Below are positions 41,957-50,899 of a stretch of 64,000 nt of DNA, piece by piece. The first letter of the stretch is position 1, and each line of letters starts with the position of its first letter. Source of the stretch: Streptomyces sp. NBC_00306 (GTDB lineage: Bacteria > Actinomycetota > Actinomycetes > Streptomycetales > Streptomycetaceae); assembly GCF_036169555.1 (NCBI RefSeq), contig NZ_CP108032.1:6138001-6202000 (forward strand). The letters run 5' to 3'. Both the position numbers and the translations under genes were made by a program. The notes under the pieces are model-generated. The model had not been told where the DNA came from. It saw only the letters and a program-made list of their open reading frames with translations, and made no database searches.

Positions 41957-43225
41957 TCAGGCCACCTCCGATCTTCGGGCCCATCGCGGAATACGTCGTC
42001 GGGGTACGTCGGGTGTGGCGAGGGGGGCGGCCGTGGCGGGTGCCGCCAGCAGCGAGGCGGCCAGGGCCAGATGCAGCAGATACGGCGAGGCGTCGCCGAG
42101 GCCGGCCTCGGTGTACGACGCGATCGCGCAGTAGCTGATCAGGAAGATCGCACAGGCCCTCGGCAGCGACGGCGGCCTCAGCAACGCGACGCCGCCCAGC
42201 ACGATGATGATCGCCGCTACCAGGGTGACGCCGGTCAGACCCTGCTCGTGGTAGACGGCCAGCCAGCTGTTGTCGATGGGCAGTCCTCCGAACGACTTGT
42301 CGCCCAGGCCCATACCGAGCCACTCGTCCGCGGTCGTGCGGGGCGCTGCCAGCAGGGCGTCCCAGACCTTGGCCCGACCGGTGAGGCTGGTGAAGTTCTC
42401 CTGGCTCTGTCCGCGCAGGAACCACTCCCGCAGCGCGGAGCCGAATGCCACCGCGGCCACCGCGGCGCAGGCCACCGCCCAGGTGAAGAACCGGCGGGCC
42501 GCCGTGCTGGTCAGGAAGAGCGAGCCGATCGCCAGAGCCAGCCCGATGAACAGGCCGAGCGTGGCCGTCCGGGTATGGGTCAGAGCGAGCAGGACGAGGG
42601 ACGGCACGATGACCACCGCGGCGCTGACCCGGTCGGTCCGCCGGCCCAGTACGAGCAGCACGGTGAGCCCGATGATCACGGCGGCGTACTGTCCGATCTG
42701 CGGCGGGGTGAGGGGCCACAACGCGCCGACCAGCCGCCCGCCGTAGAGCTCGGGCATGGCCGCGCCCGGCGAGACGACCAGGCCGGCGGCCACCGACCCG
42801 AGCACCGCGAAGTACATCCGGATGTGGTGCCGGACGAAGGTGAGGCCGCCGTTCCACCAGCGGCTGAGCAGCCACAGCGTGCCGATGAAGAGAGCCAGCC
42901 GGGCGCAGCGGAACAGTGCGCCGAACCCGGACTCCAGGTCCGCGCTGGAGATCACGCTCGGCACCAGCAGCAGGGTGAGCAGGAAGACGAAGGCGCTGGG
43001 CCGGATGCGTAGTTGGAGGTTGATCGCGAGCGCCAGCGCGAACGCGGCGACCAGGGCCCCCATGGTGACCATCTGGATGAGGGAGCGGGGGAGGGGGACG
43101 ATGGTCTTCGCCCCGGCGGAGCCGAGCGTGTTGAGGATCAGCAGCCCCCAGACCGTCCCGACGATCTTCGACGTGTGGTCAGTGTGGTCTGTGTGGCCCG
43201 TGTGTTCCGCGTGGTCACGGCTCAT
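41957..43225 (-). CDS. O-antigen ligase/polymerase (Wzy-like)
   Basis: A 422-aa membrane protein with about ten hydrophobic segments and a long extracytoplasmic loop (about residues 280-330, containing LTGRAKVWDALLAAP and the GLGDKSF stretch) as in the Wzy/WaaL superfamily. The N-terminus is His-rich (HAEHTGHTDHTDHT). It should join repeat units on the outer face of the membrane. ATG at 43225 follows the beta-helix gene's stop by one base. Confidence 0.82.
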   Translation of the reverse strand: MSRDHAEHTGHTDHTDHTSKIVGTVWGLLILNTLGSAGAKTIVPLPRSLIQMVTMGALVAAFALALAINLQLRIRPSAFVFLLTLLLVPSVISSADLESGFGALFRCARLALFIGTLWLLSRWWNGGLTFVRHHIRMYFAVLGSVAAGLVVSPGAAMPELYGGRLVGALWPLTPPQIGQYAAVIIGLTVLLVLGRRTDRVSAAVVIVPSLVLLALTHTRTATLGLFIGLALAIGSLFLTSTAARRFFTWAVACAAVAAVAFGSALREWFLRGQSQENFTSLTGRAKVWDALLAAPRTTADEWLGMGLGDKSFGGLPIDNSWLAVYHEQGLTGVTLVAAIIIVLGGVALLRPPSLPRACAIFLISYCAIASYTEAGLGDASPYLLHLALAASLLAAPATAAPLATPDVPRRRIPRWARRSEVA

Positions 43226-43226
43226 C

Positions 43227-44753
43227 TCAACCACCGACCCCTGCGCGGAAGGTGCTGCCCGCGTCCTGCTGGTACGGCGTGCCCTGCCACTGCACGGGGT
43301 CGAGTATCCGGCTCGGGTCGTGGGCGACGAACTTCCATGGTCCGATGTAGACGTTGTCGTGCCATCGATTGTGCTGCTGGTGGGTGATCGCCTCGGCCAC
43401 CCGTTCGCCCTGGTACGGCGACCAGTCCGGATAGGTGCCGTAGTTGGCCAGCACCGCCATGCGGTCGCACTTGACCGTGCAGTCGACGACCGAGGTGTCC
43501 AGCACGAAGCGGTTGTGGTGGATGTCCACCCGCTGTGTCTTCCACCGGCAGTCGGCGTACAGCGGTGCGCCGGCGATCGCCGGCTGTGCGCAGCGGTCGG
43601 TGTTGTCCACCAGCAACGTGCAGTCGCCGGCCGAGGTGTTGGCCGGGCTGTTGCAGAACCGGTCGGCGTTTTCCCACAGGGTGATGCCGGACCAGTTGTT
43701 CTCCAGCACGTTCCGGTAGATCTCGATCTTGTCGGTGCGGGCCCGGACGCGGGGTTCGCCACCGGACTCGGACAGGTAGACGGTCGCGAACGGGAAGCTG
43801 TCCCCGCGGTCGGCGTATCTGCGGCCCTCGACCCAGTTGTTCCGCCGGATCGTGTTGTTCCGGATGACCGCGTTGTAGCTGGTCTCGTAGATCAGCGCGG
43901 CACCGTCGTTCGCCTCGAGCAGGTTGTTCTCGATGCGGAAGTCGTTGTTGTTGGTGTCCGCCCACAGCCCTGATCCACGGTTGTCGTGCACCCAGTTGCC
44001 GCGGACGTCGGCGCCGTTGACGGCCCAGAACTTGATGCCTCCGGTGCAGCCGCAGCCCGGCCGACGCCGTTCCCAGTCCTCGGTGTTGTTTCCCGCGATC
44101 TCGTTGCCCTCGACCACCAGGCCGCGGATGGCGTCGCCGGCCTTGTAGGCGTTGATGCCGTACTGTCCGTTGTCGCGCAGGCAGCTGGCGCGGACCTGCT
44201 GGCGGGCACCGGCCATCAGCCCGGCGCCGGAGTTGTTGCGGATCGTCGCGTGCTCGATCACCCACCCGTCGGCCGAGTCATGGTTGACCACGCCCTCGTT
44301 GTGCGGCGCGACGAAGCCCTGCACGGTCAGATGCCGGATGGTGACGTTGCGGGCATTGCCGCTGAACGCGTACTGGTTCTTCTTCCGGCCGTCGAGCACC
44401 GCGCCCGGCGCACCGAAGTAGCGGTTCCCCTCCTTGGGGACGACCTGGGCGTAGCGGTCCGGGGCGAGCGTGTGCTTGCCCGGCCGAAGCCAGAACGAGG
44501 TGTTCGGAGGGCTGATCCGGGTCTTCGCCGCCAGGTCGCCGACCACCGCGGGGTCGACCGTCACGGCGCCCGCCGGCGCCTTCGCGGGCCCGGCGGCGGG
44601 CTTGGCGCACACCCGGGCCACGGGCGTCGACGGCGCGGCGGTCGGCTTCGCCCGGGCGGTGGGCGTGCTCTCACTGTCACAGCCGGTCGCTGCCAGCAGG
44701 GCCAGCGTCAGTGGTGCCGCAGCCCATGCCCGGTGCCGCCTCTTGATCCCCAC
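43227..44753 (-). CDS. Right-handed parallel beta-helix lipoprotein
   Basis: Secreted lipoprotein of 508 aa. A basic start, a hydrophobic stretch and lipobox LAATGC (Cys about residue 25) predict lipid anchoring outside the cell. A Pro/Ala/Thr linker follows, then many short repeats (VTIRHLTVQGF, WVIEHATIRNN, LVVEGNEIAGN, VIRNNTIRRN, IEIYRNVLENN) forming a beta-helix with several Cys, the fold of polysaccharide lyases, epimerases and some hydrolases. In this operon it may trim or modify the polymer. The GTG at 44753 has GGGGGG just upstream. No catalytic residues can be assigned. Confidence 0.83.
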   Translation of the reverse strand: MGIKRRHRAWAAAPLTLALLAATGCDSESTPTARAKPTAAPSTPVARVCAKPAAGPAKAPAGAVTVDPAVVGDLAAKTRISPPNTSFWLRPGKHTLAPDRYAQVVPKEGNRYFGAPGAVLDGRKKNQYAFSGNARNVTIRHLTVQGFVAPHNEGVVNHDSADGWVIEHATIRNNSGAGLMAGARQQVRASCLRDNGQYGINAYKAGDAIRGLVVEGNEIAGNNTEDWERRRPGCGCTGGIKFWAVNGADVRGNWVHDNRGSGLWADTNNNDFRIENNLLEANDGAALIYETSYNAVIRNNTIRRNNWVEGRRYADRGDSFPFATVYLSESGGEPRVRARTDKIEIYRNVLENNWSGITLWENADRFCNSPANTSAGDCTLLVDNTDRCAQPAIAGAPLYADCRWKTQRVDIHHNRFVLDTSVVDCTVKCDRMAVLANYGTYPDWSPYQGERVAEAITHQQHNRWHDNVYIGPWKFVAHDPSRILDPVQWQGTPYQQDAGSTFRAGVGG

Positions 44754-44761
44754 GCGCCCCC

Positions 44762-46738
44762 CTAGCCGTGGAACCTGAGCACGGTGGTGAAGCCTTCCGT
44801 GCCGTCGGTGAAGCCGGTGCCGACCAGCGTTGTGGTGGGTTCCTTGCGCCCGAAGCCGGCGGAGTACCAGCCCAACGGCGGGTCGGTCTCGCCGCGATGC
44901 GCCTGCCAGGTCAGCCGGCCGGGCAGGTCGAGCTCCGCGGTGCGCTCCTGTGCGTCCCGTGACCAGGTGAGCCGTGCCCGGTTGTCCGCCAGGTCCGCGG
45001 TGATCGCCGGACCGAGGTGGAACGCCAGGCGCACGGCCCGGCGTGGGCCGCGTACCTCGTCGACCACCCTCAGCTCCTGTGCTGCGGCCGTCAGTTCCAC
45101 CCGGCGGCGGTGCACGGAGTGCTGGTAGCCGTCGTGTTCGGCGCACCAGCGGGCTGTCCCTCCTTCAAAGGCTCCGGATGTGTCCGCGGTCAGGACGCGG
45201 CTGCGGGCATGGCGGGTCCACAGGAACGGGCCGCCGGACACGGACTGGTCATGGCCGTCCAGTTGCAGGGTGTTGTGGCCGAGGGTCGACCGGAAGTACT
45301 GCCGCCACTCGGGTTGCCCGTGGTAGCAGTACGTCCCCGGGTCGGCGAGTACGTCGACCCCGTCGTGCCGGACCTCCAGGGACAGCGCGTCCGCGTGGCC
45401 GTGCGCGGCGATGGACAGGAAGCCGTGCGGGCCACCGTCGCAACGGCACCAGATCTCCCCCGGACCGCGCAGGATGGTCATGCCCGCGTCGGCGAAGTGG
45501 TCCGGCCGGCTTGCCGGTCGGGTCGCGGCGGGTGCCCCTCCCGTGTGCGTGCGTGGCCGGATGAGCGCGGCCAGCAGCGGGGTGCGCACATCGGTGCCGG
45601 TCACCGCCGGCCACCATGCGAGCCGGCCGAACACGGCGTCCCCGGTGGCGAGCAGCGAGGCCCAGCGGTCGGTGCCCGCGCCGTCCACGATCAGACCGTG
45701 CCCGTCGTCCGCGTCTCCCTGGCGTGGCGGACGTAACCGGCTGTCCACGACGGCCGCGAGCGCGTCGGTCATCCGCTGCAGCACCAGCCGGATCGACGCG
45801 GGGAGCGGCACGCCGGCGGCATCCGCCTCGGCCGTCGCGGCCAGGCCGAGTTCCAGCACCAGTCCGTGGTACTCGGTGGCCAGCTCGCGGTTGAGGCCGG
45901 ATGCGAAGGTATTGGCGTGCAGATGCCGCTCCAGCGACCGCAGCGCGCCGGCTCGCCAGCGTGCGGAGGACGGGAACCACCCGAACGCGCAGGCCGCGGC
46001 GAACTGTCCGGCGGCCTCGGCGATGACGTGGTTGTTCGCCGACGACCCCCGGCTGGGGAAGGCGGCCAGCCAGCGCTGGTGGTGCCAGATCTGGTTCAGC
46101 GCCACCGGGTTGCCCTCGAAGAGCACGGCCGCACCCGGCCAGCCGTCGAGCAGCCGGCGGATCCACACCCAGGACAGCAGCCGGATGCCCAGCTCGATGC
46201 CGCTGATCCAGTGCACGCCGCGCAGCGGTGGGTTGGCTGTCCACCACGAGCGCAGGTGCTCGGCGACGCGCTCCGCGTACCGCTCGTCGCCGGTGATCGC
46301 GTAGGCGGCGGCGAGCACGGTGAGGTACTGATGCCGGGACAGTTCCCAGATCTGCTTGATGTCCCCGACCGCTTCTTCGTTGCGGTACGGCACGTCGAAG
46401 GCGTAGCCCCACGGGGCGCGGCGGCCGGTCTTCGGGTCGCACCACCAGTCCGGGTCGTCCAGGTCGTCGCGGACCACGCCGAAGTACTCGGCGTGCCCGT
46501 ACATGAGCCGGTCCGCCTCGGCGACCAGACGTTTCGCGGCGTCCGGAGGTATGGCGGCGATCGTCCCGGCGGGCAGTACCGCGGTGAACCGCGCGCCCGT
46601 CACACTCGGGCAGTCCGGGCGTGCCGAACGCCAACGGCGCCTGCGTACCGCGTCGCCCGCCCGGCCGCCGATCTCCCGCGGTCCCATCCGGGACAGCCGC
46701 CTCAGGTACCAGCCCGGACTCCCCGAGCTCATCGTCAT
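44762..46738 (-). CDS. Heparinase II/III family protein (alginate lyase-like)
   Basis: A 658-aa protein with an N-terminal alpha/alpha-toroid part (DIKQIWELSRHQYL, SANNHVIAEAAGQFAAA, LNRELATEYHGLVLELG; these carry His, Asn and Tyr of the lyase type) and a C-terminal beta-sandwich part from ~residue 390 (HGHADALSLEVRHDG, DPGTYCYHG). No signal peptide is visible, which is unusual for a lyase but normal for members in actinobacterial polysaccharide operons. Codon 335 is a TTA (complement of 45734-45736). ATG at 46738 overlaps the next upstream stop. Whether it cleaves the polymer is unknown. Confidence 0.85.
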   Translation of the reverse strand: MTMSSGSPGWYLRRLSRMGPREIGGRAGDAVRRRRWRSARPDCPSVTGARFTAVLPAGTIAAIPPDAAKRLVAEADRLMYGHAEYFGVVRDDLDDPDWWCDPKTGRRAPWGYAFDVPYRNEEAVGDIKQIWELSRHQYLTVLAAAYAITGDERYAERVAEHLRSWWTANPPLRGVHWISGIELGIRLLSWVWIRRLLDGWPGAAVLFEGNPVALNQIWHHQRWLAAFPSRGSSANNHVIAEAAGQFAAACAFGWFPSSARWRAGALRSLERHLHANTFASGLNRELATEYHGLVLELGLAATAEADAAGVPLPASIRLVLQRMTDALAAVVDSRLRPPRQGDADDGHGLIVDGAGTDRWASLLATGDAVFGRLAWWPAVTGTDVRTPLLAALIRPRTHTGGAPAATRPASRPDHFADAGMTILRGPGEIWCRCDGGPHGFLSIAAHGHADALSLEVRHDGVDVLADPGTYCYHGQPEWRQYFRSTLGHNTLQLDGHDQSVSGGPFLWTRHARSRVLTADTSGAFEGGTARWCAEHDGYQHSVHRRRVELTAAAQELRVVDEVRGPRRAVRLAFHLGPAITADLADNRARLTWSRDAQERTAELDLPGRLTWQAHRGETDPPLGWYSAGFGRKEPTTTLVGTGFTDGTEGFTTVLRFHG

Positions 46739-48942
46739 CGTGTCCTCGCCAGCGTCACCGGTGCGCCGCCGGCCAGACCGGCCTGCACGGCGAGGGTGGC
46801 CGATGTGGTGGCGACCAGGGATTCCAGCGGAACCGGCATCGGCCCTCCGGTCCGCACGGCCCTGATGAACGCGGCGAGTTCGGCGGACTGGCCCTTGTCC
46901 CGTGCTTTGGGGAGCCGGGAGCTGACCCACCGTCTGCGGCCGACCCCTCCGTCGGCGAACAGCGAGGCACGGACGAAGTCGTCGAGCCGCAGCACCTTGC
47001 CGTCCGCGACCAGGTCCAGCGTTTCCTTGGGGAAGCCGGCCGCGCCGGTGGTGACGTAGCTGATGGTGGCGGTCGACCCGTCCGGGTAGCGCAGCACGAC
47101 CTGCAGATCCTCGTTGCCGGTCGTGGCGACCGCGTACACCGAGACCGGGTCGGCATCGAGGAGCCAGCTCGCCGTGTCGATGAAGTGTCCGCCCTCGCCG
47201 GCGAACCGTGAGCCCTCGCTGCCCTGTTGGAGGTACCAGCTGCCGTGTTGCAGCCGGCCCGCGTTGACCAGATAACGGAGGCTCGCCGGACCGGTCCGGG
47301 CTCCGAACCGCTTCCTGGCCTCCTGCAGCAGCGGCGCGAACCGGCGGTTGAAGCCGACCTGCAGCCGGTCGTTGCCGGACTCCTCCACCGCCGCGAGCAC
47401 ACCGGCCAGTTCGTCCCCGGTGAGCGCCAGCGGCTTCTCCACGAACACCGTCTTGCCGGCCAGCAGCGCCTTTCGGGTCAGTTCGGCGTGCGAGCTGTGG
47501 CGGGTGACGACGAACACCGCGTCGATGGACTTGTCGCCGAGTACGGCGTCCAGATCGGTGGTCGCCTCGGCGAAGCCGAACTTCCGCCGGGCGTTGGCCG
47601 CGGACAGCGCCGTCGTGGTGACGACGGTCGACAGCTCCACGCCGTCGCGCTGTGCCAGATGAGGCAGCAGCATCGACGTCGCGTAGTTGCCCGCGCCGAC
47701 GAACGCCAGCCGCACCGGCGACGTGGCGGATCGGGCCGGGGTGGACACCGAGCCGCTGCGTCGCTTCACCGCGGGCACCGTGACCGCCGGGGCCACCGCC
47801 TCGGCTGTGTCCTCAGCGGGGCCGGCGTACCGGAACAGGACGGCCACGGCCTTCAGATCGCCGTCCTTGAGGCTCTGGTACGTCTCGACGGCGTCATCGA
47901 AGTCGGCGATGTGGGAGACCAGCGGCTCCACATCGACGCTGCCGCGGGCGACGAGGTCCAGGAAGCACGCCAGATTGCGGCGCTCGGTCCAGCGTATGTA
48001 GCCGATCGGGTAGTCCCGCCCTTCGAGTTCGTACTCCGGGTCGTAGCGCCCGGGGCCGTAACTGCGCGAGAAGCGGACGTCGAGCTCCTTCTCGTAGTAC
48101 GCGTTCCACGGCAGGTCCAGGCGGCACTTGCCGATGTCGACGACGCGGCCGCGGTCCCGGCAGAGCCGCGCGGCCAGCTCGACGGGCTGGTTGCTGCTGC
48201 CGCCGGCGGCCAGGTACACCTGGTCCACGCCGTGACCGCCGGTGAGTTCGGCGACGGCGGCCTCCACGGCGGCGGAAGCGGGATCGCCGCAGGCCGCGGC
48301 TCCCAGGCGCTCGGCGAGCTCGCAGCGCGCCGGATCGGGGTCGGCCCCGACGACACGGACTCCCGAGGCGGTGAGCAGCTGCACCACCAGCTGCCCGATC
48401 AGCCCGAGGCCGATGACCAGCGCGACCTCGCCGAGCCGCGACTCGCCTTGGCGGACGCCCTGCATCGCGATGGACCCGACGGTGCCGAAGGCCGCGTGGC
48501 GCGGCGGGAGGCCGTCCGGCACCGGCGCGTAGAGGTTCTTCGGCACCCAGTTCAGCTCGGCGTGCAACGCGTGCTCGTTGCCGGCGCAGGCCACCAGGTC
48601 GCCGACCTTCACATCGTCGATCCCGGCGCCGACCTGCTCGACCACCCCGCACAGCGAGTAGCCCAGCGGTGTGTAGGAGTCCAGCTTGCCCATCACCTTG
48701 CGGTAGGTGGCGGGCACCCCGTTGGCGGCCACGCTCTGCATGACCTTGGCCACCTGGTCCGGGCGGGAGCGGGCCTTGCCGAGCATCGACATGCCGGCCT
48801 CGGACACCTTCATGAGCTCGGTCCCGGTGGATATCAGCGAGTAGGCGGTGCGGACCAGCACCCCGCCCGGTTTGCACCCCGGCACCGGCACGTCGAGCAC
48901 CGCCAGCTCGCCGCTCTTGTAGTTCTGAACAACCTGCTTCAC
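46735..48942 (-). CDS. Fusion: zinc-type alcohol dehydrogenase (MDR) + Gfo/Idh/MocA oxidoreductase
   Basis: A 735-aa two-enzyme fusion. Residues ~1-370 are a medium-chain dehydrogenase (TPLGYSLCGVVEQVGAGI, NAD site VIGLGLIGQLVVQLL). After a Pro/Ser linker, residues ~410-735 are a Gfo/Idh/MocA dehydrogenase (LAFVGAGNYATSMLL, VEKPLAL with the catalytic Lys, GEGGHFIDTASWLL). This bi-domain type recurs in polysaccharide clusters next to heparinase-like genes and probably makes or edits a nucleotide-linked sugar acid or keto sugar. GTG at 48942 has AGAGGAG 6 nt before it. Substrate unknown. Confidence 0.88.
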   Translation of the reverse strand: MKQVVQNYKSGELAVLDVPVPGCKPGGVLVRTAYSLISTGTELMKVSEAGMSMLGKARSRPDQVAKVMQSVAANGVPATYRKVMGKLDSYTPLGYSLCGVVEQVGAGIDDVKVGDLVACAGNEHALHAELNWVPKNLYAPVPDGLPPRHAAFGTVGSIAMQGVRQGESRLGEVALVIGLGLIGQLVVQLLTASGVRVVGADPDPARCELAERLGAAACGDPASAAVEAAVAELTGGHGVDQVYLAAGGSSNQPVELAARLCRDRGRVVDIGKCRLDLPWNAYYEKELDVRFSRSYGPGRYDPEYELEGRDYPIGYIRWTERRNLACFLDLVARGSVDVEPLVSHIADFDDAVETYQSLKDGDLKAVAVLFRYAGPAEDTAEAVAPAVTVPAVKRRSGSVSTPARSATSPVRLAFVGAGNYATSMLLPHLAQRDGVELSTVVTTTALSAANARRKFGFAEATTDLDAVLGDKSIDAVFVVTRHSSHAELTRKALLAGKTVFVEKPLALTGDELAGVLAAVEESGNDRLQVGFNRRFAPLLQEARKRFGARTGPASLRYLVNAGRLQHGSWYLQQGSEGSRFAGEGGHFIDTASWLLDADPVSVYAVATTGNEDLQVVLRYPDGSTATISYVTTGAAGFPKETLDLVADGKVLRLDDFVRASLFADGGVGRRRWVSSRLPKARDKGQSAELAAFIRAVRTGGPMPVPLESLVATTSATLAVQAGLAGGAPVTLARTR

Positions 48943-48967
48943 CCGAGCTCCTCTTGTTTCTACGCCG

Positions 48968-50896
48968 TCAAGCCGCTTGGCTCTGGCCGGAGCCAGAGGT
49001 CGCGTCGCGATACCAGTACTCGAGCGTCAGCACATGCCACAGATGCTTGGAGAAGTCCCGCTGCCCTGCGGCGTCCTCGGCGACCATGCGCGCCAGCGCA
49101 TCGCGGCGCAGGAAACCGGAATTGACGAGCACGCCGTCGTTGACCACCTCGCGCACCAGCGGTGCCAGGTCCCTGCTCATCCAGGCGCGCAGCGGGGCGC
49201 TGAACAGGCCCTTGGGCCGGTACACGATCTCCCGGGGGAGGATCGAGGCGGCCGCCTCCTTGAGGACGGCCTTGCCCTGTCGTCCGGCGATCTTGCGTTC
49301 GCCGGGCACGGCGAACGCCGCCTTGACCACCTCGACGTCCACGTACGGCACGCGCACCTCGGTCGACGCGGCCATGCTCGAGCGGTCCGTGTACGCGAGG
49401 TTCAGGCCCGGCAGGAACATCCGGGCGTCGCCCAGGCACATGCGGTTGACGAAGTCGTCGAGGTCGTTGTCCTGGTAGATGTCCGCATGTTCGGTCAGCA
49501 CGTCGTCGACCGTGGGTGCCAGGTCCGGATCGATCAGGGCGAGCAGCTCGTCCTGGTCGTACATGGTGTAACTGCGCCGGAACGCGGTCTCCTCCGGCAG
49601 GTCGGCGAAGGAGAGGAAGCGCTTCGCGAAGCGCACCGACCGGTACCCCCGGCGGGCCGTGGCGACCGGCAGCCGGTTCACGGACCGGGACAGGACGCGG
49701 CGCAGCGGCCGTGGGACGCGCTGGTAGCGCAGCGCGATCAGGTTGGCCAGGTGCTTGCGGTACCCGGCGAACAGTTCGTCGGCGCCCATCCCCGAGAGCA
49801 TCACCTTGACCCCGGCATCCCGGGCGGCCGAGCAGATCAGAAAGGTGTTGATCGCGGCGGGGTCGCCGATCGGCTCGTCCAGGTGGTACGTCATCCGGGG
49901 CAGCAGGTCGAGCACGTTCGGAGCGATCTCGATCTCGTGCAGGTCGACGCCGAACCGTGCGGCCACCTGCCGGGCATAGCGCAGGTCGTCCGGCATCGCC
50001 TCGAACTTGGCGTCCTCGGCGCGGAACCCGATCGTGTAGGCAGAGATCCCGGGGCGGTCGCGGGCCGCCAGCGCGGTCAGATAGCTGGAGTCGAGACCGC
50101 CGGAGAGGAAGGTCGCCACCGGCACGTCGGAGAGCAGGTGGCGACGCGTCGACTCCTCGACGATGGCGGCCAGGTCCGACTGCTCGCCGGCCCGGGCCCG
50201 CTCCTGGCCCTCGGCGGCGATGTCCTTAAGGTTCCAGTACCGGCCGCGCTCCACCCGGCCGTCGGGCCGGCACCGGAGCCAACTTCCCGGTGGCAGCTTC
50301 TCCGCTTCGCGGAACGCGCACCGCGAGTCGGGCACCCAGTAGTACAGCAGCGAGGCCACCAGCGCCGCATGGTCCACCTCCAGGCCTTTGCCGGTGGCGG
50401 CGGCGAGCGCCTTGAGCTCGGAGGCGAACACGAGGCCCTCACCGCGCCGGAGCAGGAACAGCGGCTTGATGCCGAGCTGGTCGCGGGCGAGCACCAGGTC
50501 ACCGGTTCGCTCGTCGAAGATCCCGAAGGCGAACATGCCGCGCAGCCGGGGCAGGCAGTCCGTGCCCCAGCGTCGCCAGGCCTCCAGCAGCACCTCGGAG
50601 TCGGAGGTTCCGCGAAAGCGCACCCCGGCGGCTGTCAGCTCGGCCCGTAGCTCGGGCGCGTTGTACAGCTCTCCGTTGTAGGTGAGGGCGAGGCCGCCCG
50701 AGACCATCGGCTGGGCGCCGGTTCCGGACAGGTCGATGATGGCCAGCCGGCGGTGTCCGAGCTGTACTTCGCCGTCAGCGACGGGATGGCTGTAGCGGCC
50801 CGCTCCGTCCGGACCGCGGTGGGCGAGGGTATCGGTGAGCCGGTCGGTCACGGCCTTTCCGTCCGGCCATCGGTACGTGCCTGCGATGCCACACAT
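48968..50896 (-). CDS. Asparagine synthetase-like glutamine amidotransferase
   Basis: A 642-aa protein with an N-terminal glutaminase starting MCGIAG (Cys2 nucleophile after Met removal), RGPDGAG, and ALTYNGELYN, then a synthetase domain with the ATP-binding motif LSGGLDSSYL (about residue 266). In polysaccharide clusters such AsnB relatives amidate uronic acids or similar carboxylates. The nucleotide-sugar dehydrogenase at 55060 would supply such a uronic acid, so uronamide formation is the best guess. The ATG at 50896 is 3 bp past the upstream stop; the ribosome binding site is weak. Confidence 0.9.
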   Translation of the reverse strand: MCGIAGTYRWPDGKAVTDRLTDTLAHRGPDGAGRYSHPVADGEVQLGHRRLAIIDLSGTGAQPMVSGGLALTYNGELYNAPELRAELTAAGVRFRGTSDSEVLLEAWRRWGTDCLPRLRGMFAFGIFDERTGDLVLARDQLGIKPLFLLRRGEGLVFASELKALAAATGKGLEVDHAALVASLLYYWVPDSRCAFREAEKLPPGSWLRCRPDGRVERGRYWNLKDIAAEGQERARAGEQSDLAAIVEESTRRHLLSDVPVATFLSGGLDSSYLTALAARDRPGISAYTIGFRAEDAKFEAMPDDLRYARQVAARFGVDLHEIEIAPNVLDLLPRMTYHLDEPIGDPAAINTFLICSAARDAGVKVMLSGMGADELFAGYRKHLANLIALRYQRVPRPLRRVLSRSVNRLPVATARRGYRSVRFAKRFLSFADLPEETAFRRSYTMYDQDELLALIDPDLAPTVDDVLTEHADIYQDNDLDDFVNRMCLGDARMFLPGLNLAYTDRSSMAASTEVRVPYVDVEVVKAAFAVPGERKIAGRQGKAVLKEAAASILPREIVYRPKGLFSAPLRAWMSRDLAPLVREVVNDGVLVNSGFLRRDALARMVAEDAAGQRDFSKHLWHVLTLEYWYRDATSGSGQSQAA

Positions 50897-50899
50897 GTC

